From contig NW_025062476.1 in NCBI RefSeq assembly GCF_000002995.4, forward strand, positions 7,429,001-7,493,000: a stretch of DNA of 64,000 nt. Direction: 5' to 3'. This document shows positions 48,175-63,309 of the stretch, piece by piece (the stretch's first letter is position 1; each line of letters starts with the position of its first letter). A program made the translations under genes and the position numbers. Source of the stretch: Brugia malayi. Its lineage: Eukaryota; Nematoda; Chromadorea; Rhabditida; Onchocercidae. Under the pieces are notes generated by a model. The model was not told the origin of the DNA. It was given only the letters and a program-made list of their open reading frames with translations, and ran no database searches.

Positions 48175-50696
48175 TTAGTTTTTTGATTTATTGATAATTC
48201 TCTGATCAATCGACTTATACGGTGTTACCGTATAACTCGATTTATAATTTTCTACATATTGAATAGGAGTAGATTTTTTTGTCACAAATGATGAATGCAA
48301 AATAGGAAATGGATTAAATGTAATTTGTTTTGGTAATAAAATTGATTTAAATTCAGAAGTAGAAGTATGATTTGTTATAGATTCTAACATTTTGCGATAA
48401 TAAGGACTAAATTTTGAATTTTTATTATTAACGGTTGTATTGTTGTACGCTAGGTCATTTAAATGTTGATTTAGTATGGGTTGAAAAGCTGGTGGTTTTG
48501 GATGTGAAAATCTTGTTGTTGTTGTTTTATTTCGTGCTGGACAGATGCAATACTGACCATCAATACCAGGAATTCCTGGTGATCCTGGCTAAAAAAAAGA
48601 AAAGATGAAAAATTGAAGGAAAAAATTCCCATTGCATTTGAATAATTCATTTGTCTAAAATTATTCCTCTAATAATTCTAAATTCTTCTAAAAAACTGTT
48701 CTTCTCATAGTTTTTTTTTTATTTATAGTAAAAGTAAAAAATTGTAAATTTTTATCGTTTTGAAGGTTTCCTCATATATTAGTTAAAATTTCTTTTAAAG
48801 ATTCACGTTTTATTTTCAAATCAACTAATGAATTTTAAGTCTGTCAAATTATAAACTAGCCATTCCATCAAGTCCTGGTGTTCCACTTAAGCCAGGTTCA
48901 CCATCATCTCCTATAAGACCAATCGGTCCAATTTCGCCAGGTAGTCCTGGTTCACCAGGAATTCCAGGCTCTCCTATGTGGCCTTGTGGTCCCGATGGTC
49001 CTTTCGGTCCTGAAGCACCAATCAAGTACCTGGTACCTGGTGTACCAGGTATACCGGGCATACCCGGTTCTCCTTCTTCTCCCGGTAAACCTGAATATAA
49101 GAATTTGCTTTTTCAAAAGAACTTAAGTTTACAATTTTGAAAATAAAAGTGTTGAAAAAAAAATAATATGAAAGACGATGATTCATTCATAAAATTTTTT
49201 TGCTCTTTTCATTTTCACAAACTGCCGATATTTCATTTTGAAATTATTAGAAATCAAGGTTGAATTTTTAAAATATGCGATTTCAAACTAAAACTATTCC
49301 ATTAATTAGTTCATTCCTCACCTGGAGGCCCTGGATCACCAGTTGGTCCTGGTGGACCAAGAATATTTAGTGCTGCAGGTAAACCAGGCTTACCAGGTAT
49401 ACCATCTTCACCGCGGGCCCCATCGGGTCCTTTCTGACCTGGTGGACCTGGCGGACATTTAATACAATCTGATGTCACATATCCAATCATTATTCCTGGC
49501 AAGCCAGGATGACCATTGACACCAGGAATTCCTGCTTCTAAAAAATCTCACTTTTTAATTCTCATTAAAAAAAAATTGTCAGAAAAGTTTTTTGCTTCTC
49601 TTCTATCCAATTAATATCGCAAATTTTTATTCAAAATACTACCTCCACTTGCTCCTCTCTTTCCTGGAAGTCCCGGTGGACCCCTTGGACATGCATAAAT
49701 TACCGAGCATTCTAGAAGGAAGAATTTTTTAAACTTAATTATATATTAAAAGTAGAATAATTATCGCATTACTATGAAATGCTATAAAATTTATTTTAGT
49801 AGTAATATTAAGTTGTTCAAAAATAGTTAATTGGTTACAAGTAATTAATTAATTAGCAGATAATTACTGCTAGTATCATTTTACACTGTCATTCTTTTTT
49901 CGTTTTTTGCAACAAGATGGAAATAGAGGACAATTTGAAATTAGAAACTTTTTCTTATTTTTAAAGCACTAGAAAAATAAGAATAATTTTGTGAACTGAT
50001 CATTAACTTACTAAGAATTGATGAACTAAGATAATTTTCTTCTAATTCTTCATTATTACTATAAATGGTTGGAATAATTTGTGAGGAAATTTCTTCCAAT
50101 GTTTCCATATAGTTTGAATTTTCAAAATTAATTTCTTGCAGTTTTCGTGAAATTTGTCGTCGTCTTCGATTAAATTTGAATGATTTCATTGATATTTCTC
50201 TAATAATTTGCATCGATGAAAATTGTGAAAGCTTATTCCAAACATTTTTTTCAATTATCTAAAAAATTTTTTCATATGTTTAAATGCTAACTGCTTTTTT
50301 TCTCAATATTTCATAAATTAAAATTTTTATTTCTAATATAGGAGAGAACAAATGTATTAATTAATTTTTAAAAAATATTAGAAACTAATTAAGCAAAAGA
50401 AAAGACTTTATTATCTAATTTTTAACCTAATCAATATATACGAAAAACAAATGCATTAATTAATTTAAAAAATATTAAATAGCAATTTAAAAAAGGCTTT
50501 ATTATCTAGTTTTACTACTATGTCAATACCAAATGAAATGAATGAAAACGCAAACTTGAAATTCTTTAAGATCATGAAGAGAATTTTCATAAAACTTGCT
50601 GATATTACTGATAATTGTATTGCAAAATAAAATTATGATGCAGATTAACAGCATATGAATTACTGTGATAACATTAATCCAAAAATTTATCTTCAT
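48175..50696 (-). CDS. Nematode cuticle-type collagen with long non-collagenous C-terminal tail
   Basis: Secreted structural protein of the cuticle. Exons from 5': 50556-50696, 50012-50258, 49643-49711, 49322-49537, 48861-49090, 48175-48588; 438 residues. An N-terminal hydrophobic anchor ([20 protein letters not shown]) is followed by a region with the subtilisin-type processing site NRRRR (77-81). Gly-X-Y blocks then follow, flanked by Cys pairs: CSVIYAC, CIKC and CIC. Interruptions such as [10 protein letters not shown] divide the triple helix. The last exon finishes the helix ([10 protein letters not shown]) and adds about 120 residues rich in Thr, Asn, Lys and Tyr with no known domain. 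The start is the ATG at 50696; the upstream TTG is not plausible. Intron 5 has donor gctagt; only this junction keeps Gly-X-Y in register (GLDGM/PGSPG). Confidence 0.92.
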
Positions 50697-51782
50697 CGTT
50701 CTCTTCCTTTTAATTTCAAGCAATTAATTATCTAAAATGACTGATGTGAAAGAACAAAAATTTTTTTAATCATTAAAATATAACAAGTTAAAAAAAAAAA
50801 AAAAAAAAGCGAAAAAATTAAAGTGGTCAAATCAATTTGTCTAACAAAATTAGTGTTTTAATAAAATAGAAAATTAACGAAATATGCAGTAACCGATTGA
50901 ATTAAATCAACTAGATTTAGCATAGTTCAAAATAACAAATCTGATTAATCTATTAGTACAAGTAGTTGAATGCTATGTGACTGTGCTTATTAATAAACCT
51001 TTTATATATAAAATTATTTTAAACTACAAAAAATTTTTTATTAGCGATAATCAATTTTAGAAAGAATTAAATTCTTTTATTTTTGATAAAATTTATTTAA
51101 AGTTACGAAAAAGTATGAATGATTTCATTTCATTGGTAATTATACTGATGATAGCAAGCAATGAATTTCATATGTGATTATAAATTTAACATCAGGTGGT
51201 GAATAATAAAATCTGCATAAATAACTCAACAATAACAATTTAATTTTTCATTTCACTTCGTCATTCATTCTTTTCTTTTTTTATTCATAAGATTTTCATT
51301 TATTAGATATTTGAAGAATTTCATATTATTCAATTTAAATTACGACTTTTATAATTGTGTTACTTAAAATTTGAGTTTGAATATGAAGCAATCTACAAAT
51401 GATACGAAGTAAAATGAAGTGTCAACTATTAAGCTAATTATGCATTTTCTACTTTTTTTTACTCATGTCTTAAAAAAGAAAAATGTGAAATTTACTAATT
51501 TGTATATTTTTTCTGACTTATTCTTTCATATAATTAGAGCTTGGATTTAAAACTTGTCTTTTGCAAAGATTAATAAATGTAACTTCCTTTTTCTTCCATT
51601 TAATAAATTCTATAATTTGGCTGGTATTAGTGTATGTTAACAATAAATATTTGAGCTAAGTGAGGTTTGCTAATTGCTAAATTGCATTAAGGTTGATCAG
51701 AAGAGAAAAATTTTAAAGTAAAGAAGCTTTTGAATGCATTATGAAAAAATGAAAATAATGAATACAATGACAAGAAAACATT

Positions 51783-53170
51783 TAGTGATACGCTAAATAT
51801 GAATGAAAGTCTGAGCGTAGAACTTTTAAACAGTTGAAAAAATATTTTATTGCAGCAGGTTTGTTCACAATTTAATAGTCATTCCAGCGATAATTTATCT
51901 TCCTGTTATCATTTAAATTGTGACAGTAACTTTCAATTTCATTTTTAACATTTCACTAAATAGTTGTAATGTTATAATTGATAATCATAAATCTCAACTC
52001 ATAATATTTCTCCTAAAGGATACATCACAGAAGTAATACATTTTAATTTAATTTTTCCGCTTTTCTTTTCATACTCCCAACAACAACAATGGTCAGGAAG
52101 TGTTAACATAGATTTAGTTAAAATCAAAAATGAAAATTTAATCGAAATTCAAATTTATACTTTCTAAGTATGACTTGAACAACTATCTATACATTTCGTT
52201 TTGTTTCTACGAACACGAAGCCAGACTGTTGGATTAATTTGAATGATAATATATGGCTATGTGGCCTTGATTTATTTATTTGCCTGAATCAGTAAAGTAA
52301 GGCCTGACTAATCTTCTAACTTAATAAATATGTCCCATTTTTGACCGCAGCTCTTCAGTTTTTATAATTTCACTCAAATATACAAACAAGAAATATTATA
52401 ACCTTTAGAAATCGAATCATACTGGCAAAAACCACCTATATAGTACTTACGAGATTGCTATTATCATATCGATTAAGTAGCAGCTGTGATATCGATTGAA
52501 ATTATGAAATTGATATGAGTTATTAAGACAAGTAATGGATTCCATTCAAGCAAAATTAGTAATTCATTCGCTTTCTGACCTTCTAACTTACTGACCGCAG
52601 CTCCTCACCTTTGACCTTTAGATACGATATTTTGCTATTAACCAACGAAATAGACATTTGAACGATGATATATTAATGAAAAAATTGAACTATTAATATG
52701 TGTAAATAAATTTGAAATTTACCAATACTTCTTATTTTAAATGTAGTTTCATAATTACTATTTAATATTAAATGGTTATTCTTTTATTATTTTATCATTT
52801 CGCATTTCTTCTCCAAGTAAATTTCCAAAATTTAAATAAATAAAACAAGAAGAAAAAAGAAGGAAAGAAAATAGAACAAGAAGTGCAACGAGAAAGGCCC
52901 ACAAAAAAAAAAAAAAAAGAAAAAAAAAACGGAAAAATTAAATTAAAATGTATTACTTCTGTGATGTATCCTTTAGGAGAAATATTATGAGTGAGATTTA
53001 TGATTATCAGTATAACATTACAACTATTTATGAAATATTAAAAGATGAAATTGATTCAAATGATAGCAGAATGATAGATTATCGCTGGAATAACTATTAA
53101 ATTATGAATTAAAATATTTCTTCAAGTGCTTAAAAGTTCTACGCTCAGACTTTCATTTATGCTATCACTG
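51783..53170. mobile_element. Long imperfect inverted repeat, candidate foldback/MITE-like element
   Basis: The left arm, about 51783-52070, is matched by the reverse complement of the right arm, about 52917-53170. Shared words in order include tgaaagtctgagcgtagaac, attccagcgataat, tagttgtaatgttata, tctcctaaaggatacatcac and agaagtaatacattttaatt, so the arms are clearly one sequence with small indels. The loop of about 850 bases has no long open frame but repeats 'gaccgcagctcttcag' (about 52346) and 'gaccgcagctcctcac' (about 52594). This fits a non-autonomous DNA transposon with long terminal inverted repeats. No target-site duplication was established. Confidence 0.7.
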
Positions 53171-54216
53171 TATTTATCATTTTCATTTACTGTAATTATA
53201 ATGAATTAAACTTCAAATTTTTTTTTTTTGCTTCTGATTAAGACTAACACAATTTGGCAATTGCCAATTCCACTTTGTTCAAATAACACTCAATGACATT
53301 AGCAACACTTGAATCACAGAAGCTATTTAATTTTCCTAATTAAAGACACTTTAATTAAGGAATCATGTGGAAGAATAATTGAATGGTTGCTTCAACACAA
53401 CGAATGATTTGTTTATTTTAAAAGAAGTCAAACGACAACAGAAAGATAAATTATCAAGTAATAAGAACACCAATTGGAAATTATTGAGTTTTAAAATGCC
53501 TCTATTACTTTTAAAACAACCCCAATATTTATAATTCCAAATTATTATCTCAAGAATTTGAGCCAAAAATAGAAATTAAATGAAATTAAATAACGTTCAA
53601 CTTAGTAGTGTATAATTAGAAACCTTAAATGAATTGGTGTTACAAAATAATGAGTAAAAGTTATAATTTTGTTTACTGTAATTTAAAATAATAGATAGCT
53701 AAATAGCACCATATTTCGCTCTAAAATAATCAAAGAATATTAAACTTAAAATAAACAATCAAATATCATTCTTCAACCATTGCTTATAATTTATCCATGA
53801 AATAATCACCAGCTATAGATAACACTGTTTATTAATACTTCCGCCTATAACCTTTGCCCTCTTTCTCAGTATTTGATCATCTTTTCTAATAATTGTCAAT
53901 AATAATTACATATGAAACGGAATGAATGACATCAAATATATCTCTTCGGAGGAATTTATTGATCATCAGAAGATCATTCATCAGAAATATTCGAGTTTTT
54001 TTTTTTTTCTTTTGTTTTTTAATTCCTTTCCTCTTAATTTTAATTCAACATTTATTTTCTGTCATTTATGTTTTTCGGCGGCGAGATTATTTAACATTCA
54101 ATAATTAGATTAATGAATTTTTAATCGTTTTCATTAATAACACTGCAAACATGCAAATGAATAACATACATTTCCGAATGACATAGTTTTCTAAAAAATC
54201 AAAACAAATAGTGATG

Positions 54217-54461
54217 AAGCAAAGTGTTTATTTTGTTCGTTTTTTTCTATGATACCAAAAAGATATCATAGAAAGAAGTATTAAAATTGATCAAGCAACA
54301 AATATTAAAATTGATCAAGCAACAAAAATAGAAATGACTTGCCAAAAATAGGAACGGAAAATAAACAAACATATTGGACTGATCCAAATTCATAACAATA
54401 GATGCATATATTATTAAGCAAAGTGTTTATTTTGTTCTTTTTTTTCTATGATACCAAAAAG
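54217..54461. repeat. 46-base direct repeat, 199 bases apart
   Basis: 'aagcaaagtgtttattttgt' and the following 'ctatgataccaaaaag' occur at 54217-54262 and again at 54416-54461 with one or two differences. Between them a 25-base unit containing 'attgatcaagcaacaaa' is itself repeated twice (54285-54330). Confidence 0.85.
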
Positions 54462-54636
54462 GTAGTAAATCCTTTTTTAATATCATTATTATTTGATTTA
54501 TGGCCATTAGCTTGATATTTCCACTTTTAATTATTAAATTAATTTGATGAAGTAATTTTGCGGAAAAGTTTTTACTATTTATGCCAAATTTGAAAAGTCT
54601 TAATATCTCACTTTGTAAATTTACCATCATTTTCAG

Positions 54637-56580
54637 CGACCAATGCTAACAACTGCAGAATCATTCTATAAAATGATTGTGCAAGAAAAAGCGCAATGTG
54701 TCGTGATGCTATGCGCATTCACTGAAACCACTGAAAAAAATTGTCCACCGTACTTTCCACAATCATTCGGAGAGAAACCAATGAAATTTGGATCTATTAC
54801 TATTAAATGCATTATTGTACATTAATTAAAAGAATTTAGTCATAATTAGTAGTCAAATGGATTATTGAATTTTAATATACAAATTAAATAAAAGCATTTA
54901 TAGGTGTAAAATTATCTGTTTTATTAATTTTTTTCTCTTTCTACGTCAATTATTCGGTGTTAATTTAATTTAAATAAAAGCAAAATTTAAAAATTTCAAT
55001 CACGTACGCTATTTTTTAGACGGAGAAAATGAAAGAGGAAGCAGATATAACAATTACGACATTGGCAATCACTGAAGTTGGTAAAGCGCAACTTATAGTT
55101 AAACATTATCATTGGAAAAATTGGCCTGAAAGAGGCTTTTCGGATCCGTCACTTACGGTTTTCAATTTGATATGCGCAATTCGAAATTTCAAAAAACCAA
55201 TCGTTGTGCACTGTTCTGATGGTATCTTTTTATGATTTTTCTCTTAAAATTATTTCAAAAAAAAAAATGAAAATAAGCAGACTTTTGAAACAAATATTAT
55301 ATTGATGAAATGTATTTCTGAGAATTATTAAATTAATGCAATTAAAATTAAGAAACACAGAAAAGTACTTTTTGTTGCAATAAATCAATCACAGTTTATA
55401 CAAATTAAATGATAACGTTTACTTTATAGAAAGTAAATACTAATTAAATAGGTATTGGCCGAAGTTGTATTTTTGTGGCCATTGAATACACACTGCAGAG
55501 AGTGCTGCAAGGTAGAAGCTGCGTTGATCTGATAGAAGTGGTGAAGGAAATTCGAAATCAACGTGCTATGGCTATAAGCACTCCTACGGTTTAATATAAT
55601 TTTTAATGCTAGCATAATAATTTCTAATTAAATTAAAAATTTAATTTTCAAAGTTTCACATATGTGCAGTGAATGATTTGTGAAAAGAGAATAAATTCAT
55701 TTGTTGATTCCTTTTTTGCCTAAAAGATTTTGATTGAAAATAACCAATCAAAATATTTTATTAGCAACAATATAGTAAATTTTACTAAGCTAATTTTTTG
55801 ATGAATATTTAGTGAAAAGCTTTTTAATAATATGATAGAATACAACATACTTTTTGATATTGGAATTCAAGAGAAATTTTTGGAAATGATTAATAAATTA
55901 TTTCAAAATGATTTAGAAAATAATTGAAATGATTTAGACAAGAATTGGAAATGAATTGTTTAATAATTGATAAATAATGATGTAATAATTTAAAATCACT
56001 TATATAGCAATTGAAATAATTTATAATTAGAAATAATTTGAAAGTAACATAACAATACGAAATTTATATAACAATTGAAATTGCTTGGACAGTAATTGGA
56101 AATAATTTATCAGATGAATGAAAATTACAGCAATACATTGTGCTTAATCGTTTGTTACTTCAATTCTTTCATGAACTCAATATCGTTGACATGTCACAAC
56201 GTTTACTCGAATTTATTGATGATTACGATGCATATGCAAGAAGACATAAAGTAAAAATTGCAGTTAAAACTTTTCATTTTATTATTTTTGAAATATGGCA
56301 ATGATTCTTTTCTCCTAAAAATTGGAAATTTATTGCTCGAATTTTTTAAATTAATATCAATTGCAATAGTAAATAATAATTATTTTACATTTCAATTATT
56401 TAGCTGTGTTCTATATGAACACCAATTTGTTTGAAAATGTTACACACGTATTAACTGTTTAATTTAGGAAGCAAGAAATTATTGCTTTTTAGGCTAATTT
56501 AATTTTTCAATTTAATAAACCTTTTTTTTGGTTCCTTTATAAAAATCTTTTTTTTGGTTTTCTTGTAGGACGAGAAATGA
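54637..56580 (+). CDS. Protein tyrosine phosphatase domain, C-terminal part, with atypical catalytic loops
   Basis: Exons 54637-54816, 55020-55221, 55452-55588, 56131-56250, 56569-56580 join in phase, giving 216 residues and a stop. Recognisable elements: a FYKMIVQEKAQCVVML segment (usual DFW.M), FGSITIK, the general-acid loop HYHWKNWPERGF, the nucleophile loop VHCSDGIGRS (Cys and Arg kept), and the terminal QRAMAISTPTQYIVLNRLLLQFF. The WPD Asp is Glu, and the Q-loop Gln is Ser. The N-terminal half of a normal ~250-residue domain (NRYxD and pY-binding loop) is not visible upstream. So this is a partial model, a 5'-truncated gene, or one with distant exons. It may be a weak enzyme or a phosphotyrosine binder. 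The final exon adds only Asp-Glu-Lys and is the least certain. Confidence 0.75.
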
Positions 56581-57036
56581 ATATAATTTTAACAACGAAT
56601 TAGCATATATCTCTATCAATTGTACGAATCAATGCATTTATCACAATAAACTTTAATTTCACACTTTATCAACATGTTTTAAATGATTGATATGGTGAAA
56701 TGAAATCAATTACTTGAATTGAATTACGTGAAATGTATTTGCAAGGAAAGATGTGAATGTGAATAAAAATGAATGGATGCATTCTAATTGTGATAATGCA
56801 TCGAAAAAAACTTTTAAGTAATAATTTCAAGTAAAAGGCTAAAATATTGGATGAATAAATAAATATTCGAGCAAATGACAATAAATTATAAATTTGCATG
56901 TTTGAAATTTCCTTTTACTTTTCAAATGTATAAAACAGTCATAAAATAGCGAAAGAGTTGAGTGAATCTCAGTCGAGTCGACCGGTTATTTCTTCCTATT
57001 AGCTCATTTTTCTGAAGCTAAACTAGGATAAGCCGA
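56581..57036. other. Spacer upstream of the LIM-protein gene
   Basis: 456 bases, AT-rich until about 56940, then GC-richer directly before the ATG at 57037 ('gtcgagtcgaccggttattt'), as expected of a 5' UTR. No other gene seen. Confidence 0.5.
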
Positions 57037-58455
57037 ATGGGTGATTCTACAGTAAGCCGTGGTGTGGGATATGTCCAACCGCCCGAAAGCGATCGTCGAA
57101 TGTGCGCCCTCTGCAACACATCGTTAGGTGAGGAAGCGGTGATTGCAATGAATCGCCTCTGGCACCCCGATCACTTCCGCTGCCATGCTTGTAATGCACC
57201 AATCAAGCAAACCTACCAGGTAATCATCTCTGCTGAATTAATGTCATACCTAGGATGGCTTAATCTCACCTAGATTTCATGACTAGAAGGGTAGATTATC
57301 TAGAATGGTTAACCATTCCCGGTATCATAATTTCAATTTTCCTTGCATGGAGTAATTGAACTGTTAATCTTTCCCAATATTAGAATTCAAAAGCGTTCCC
57401 TTCGCTGAATATCAATAATTGAACTTTAAACTGGTAGTGTCAACTATTGATGCAAACACAACTTTTATTTCAGAGTAACTTCACGCTATTTCAGTAGGAA
57501 ATAACAAACGTGTAAACTGACTTACAGTACAATAAGCTTAAACAAATTCATCCCAAATTTAATAATTCCAAGTTCGTTTATTTTCTTATAATTTAATTAA
57601 TAGCATATAAAAATGATAGCATTTTAGATTGCAGATGAAATGCCATATTGTGTACAATGTTTTTCTAAGAAATATAATCCAAAATGTCACGGTTTGTAAA
57701 TAAAATTTTCCTGTTTTTTCGCAGTACCATTTTCAGTTATTTGCTAACCAATAAATAAACAATGAAAAATAAAACAAAAAGAAAAGAAATTAACACTTAA
57801 TGCTAACTGATGCAATTATTCTTAATTGTATGATTCGTCCTTTCATTTTTCTTTCTAATTTTCATTTTAATTTCGTAAAATCATTGTAAACTTTAGTTGC
57901 ACAGCTTTTTTTTTTTCTTCCGTTTATTATAAATAATGAAATTAATCAAATGAAGCAATGTCAGATTTTTTTTCTTTGTTTTCAACTTTTTCTTTTTTCA
58001 ATTTCTTGGAATTATTGTAAAATTAGCATCCGATTAGAGCTAAGTTAAATTCAATAAATGACTTTTCCCAAGTTAAATTCAATTTGGCAAATTTATGTTG
58101 CTGGGCTAAATTTAATAAACTGGTATTGCTAGGCTAATAAGAAATATTCAACAATTTAAGTGAAAAAAAATATGAAAAAATTTCAAATTTCCAAAAGAAA
58201 AAATAAAGCAAGGAAGAATTTAAATACATTCCTAATGCAGGTTGTGGTGAGATACTTATCGATTCATGCTTAATTGCACTTGATAAACACTGGCATCCAC
58301 GTTGTTTCACGTGCGCTGCGTGTAAACAACCATTACCAAATGGTGAGCACTATATTATTGATGATTTGCCATATGATCGTGACTGTCACTGGGAGAAACG
58401 TCTCGAAAAGCGCATCCGTGTCATGCAAGGAGCACATACACGAATGAATCATTGA
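57037..58455 (+). CDS. Small protein with two LIM zinc-binding domains
   Basis: Exons 57037-57219, 57628-57691 and 58241-58455 encode 153 residues. LIM domains bind two zinc ions each and mediate protein contacts, often at adhesions or in the nucleus. LIM1 ligands: C23, C26, H43, H46, C49, C52, C69, C72, in the paxillin-like WHPDHFRC arrangement. LIM2 ligands: C81, C84, H101, C104, C107, C110 and a terminal PYDRDC where the usual first Cys is Asp128. A short N-terminal tail and a basic C-terminal tail (KRLEKRIRVMQGAHTRMNH) flank them. There is no signal peptide or membrane segment. AATAAA at 58717-58722 is a plausible poly-A signal. I cannot assign it to a named LIM subfamily. Confidence 0.88.
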
Positions 58456-59114
58456 GAGTTGAATTTTTTCAATTTTTCGTCTATTTTTTTAAAATGAATG
58501 CTTAATGCTGACATGGATTTGTTCTTGTTTTTTTTTTCCAAAATTTTTTTCTTGGAAAGAAAAAAAAAAACATTTATAAGCAAAAGTAAGTCATACATTT
58601 GTTAGTTGCAAATTTTCATTTCATTTCCGAATTACCACTCAAATCTGTGACATTACAATCATTGCTTCGCATCTACTGTGAATGATATGAAACCCATCTG
58701 TTACAAAAGCAGTCTAAATAAAATCCCATTAAAGTAATTCTCATTCATACAATAGAGAAAGTAAGCAATATTTGGGAATAAACGAAACTGAAGAAAAGTT
58801 TATTTACAAGAGCTAAATCTGGAAATTCAATTAGAAATATCAATTTTATTATAATTAATGGATTGGATTTGAGAGAATTTTTTTAATAATTAATGGACTC
58901 AAAGTAATAAATGTTCATTTTATTTCCCCGAAAATTCATAAAATGTTTTGCAATCTTTTCGAATATCAAATAGAATCGCAGTAAAAAAGAACGAAAAAAC
59001 GCTTCACTGTTTGTTTTGTTTGTATTACAAAACAAATGAGCGAGAAAGATTAGCAATAAACGATTTTAAAAACCGAAAAAAAAAAACAAAAACAAAAGCT
59101 TAAAGTAATACACA

Positions 59115-59149
<35 letters not shown>

Positions 59150-60267
59150 GAATAGCAAAAATGTCGTACGAATCAAGCATATGCTTAAATTATAAAATAC
59201 AGGTGAAAGAATGCAAAGACGATAAATGTGGGAAGGAAAAAGCATAGAATCATCATAAGGCAATAATTTAATGCTTGTAAATAAAGGGAATTTAAGTTTG
59301 AAATTGTTAATAAAATGAATTGGTTGAAAGATGATGTTTAAATTCCATATATTTTGACTAAAACGATAAAATTTCTAACTTTTTTATTCATTTTTCAGTG
59401 CTTTCATTTGTTTTCTCAGTTTTCATCCTCCTATTTTTCAAGTTTCATCTCCTGAGCAATTCAACCTCACTATTTCATTCCTAGCATCTATTTTGTTGCT
59501 GAAAAAAAAAAAGGAAAGATTGAATACGGACAAAAATATTGTGACTTTTTTCGGGAAAATTAGAATGTGAACAGATATTATGCTGTAGAAAGTTACAGAA
59601 ATGCTGTACTAATATGCAAGCTTTAAAAAAATTAAAGCAGGTCAACTGAAAATTTTAAAGAAATCTGTGTGATTCACAAACAGAGTGAAAACAGAAATGA
59701 AATCTACAAAGTTTGATCGATCGAATAATATTAAAACCGCAACACATCAAAACTGACAATTTATAAGTTGTATTTGTAAATAACAAATTGTACCTAAGAT
59801 TAGCTGCAATACACAAAACATATCCATTTAATTCTCTCATTTTCTCATTTTCTTTAGACAGCTTTACTCGATAAAATCAATTCGATTCGCAAGTTTATAG
59901 GATCAAAAACAATTAGGAAAAACCAAAACTTCAAGGAGGTGTAATTAAGATCATAATGTATTTCATAACTATCGACTAACGGTATGCATTATTGCATGAT
60001 AAAGGATGCTACAACCTAAGCACCCGCATTAAATTTCAAAGAGCAGAATATTCAGCATACAGACTAATGAATAAACCGATCAGAAAAAAGCCACCTTAGT
60101 TTCATATATTTTAATTTACCTATTCTCCTATCTGCAGTTAATAATATCTAGCATCATTCAGCATCATCACTAGTTATTTAGGCAGCTATAAACAAAGCAT
60201 CGGAAAGCATTAGATACAATAAATACTAGGAATAAGGAAGAGAAAATGCTCATAATAACGTTTTTCA
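58456..60267. other. Convergent intergenic region
   Basis: It holds the LIM gene 3' flank, with a compound microsatellite (TG)n(TA)n at 59115-59149. Otherwise it is AT-rich sequence down to the 3' end of the convergent BTB gene. No exon seen. Confidence 0.6.

Positions 60268-63309
<3,042 letters not shown>

Larger units (their letters stand above)
50697..54636. other. Gene-poor region holding a large inverted repeat and a direct repeat
   Basis: No coding exon is supported here. The main structures are the inverted repeat at 51783-53170 and the 46-base direct repeat at 54217/54416, both listed separately. Upstream exons of the phosphatase at 54637 would be expected in this interval, but none with a tyrosine-phosphatase motif was found. 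The short frame at 53922-54104 does not resemble that domain. Confidence 0.5.

Noticed and set aside
53922..54104. Possible first exon of the phosphatase (MNDIKYISSEEF...)
   Set aside because: Runs into a T-rich tract with no usable in-phase donor and lacks any tyrosine-phosphatase motif.
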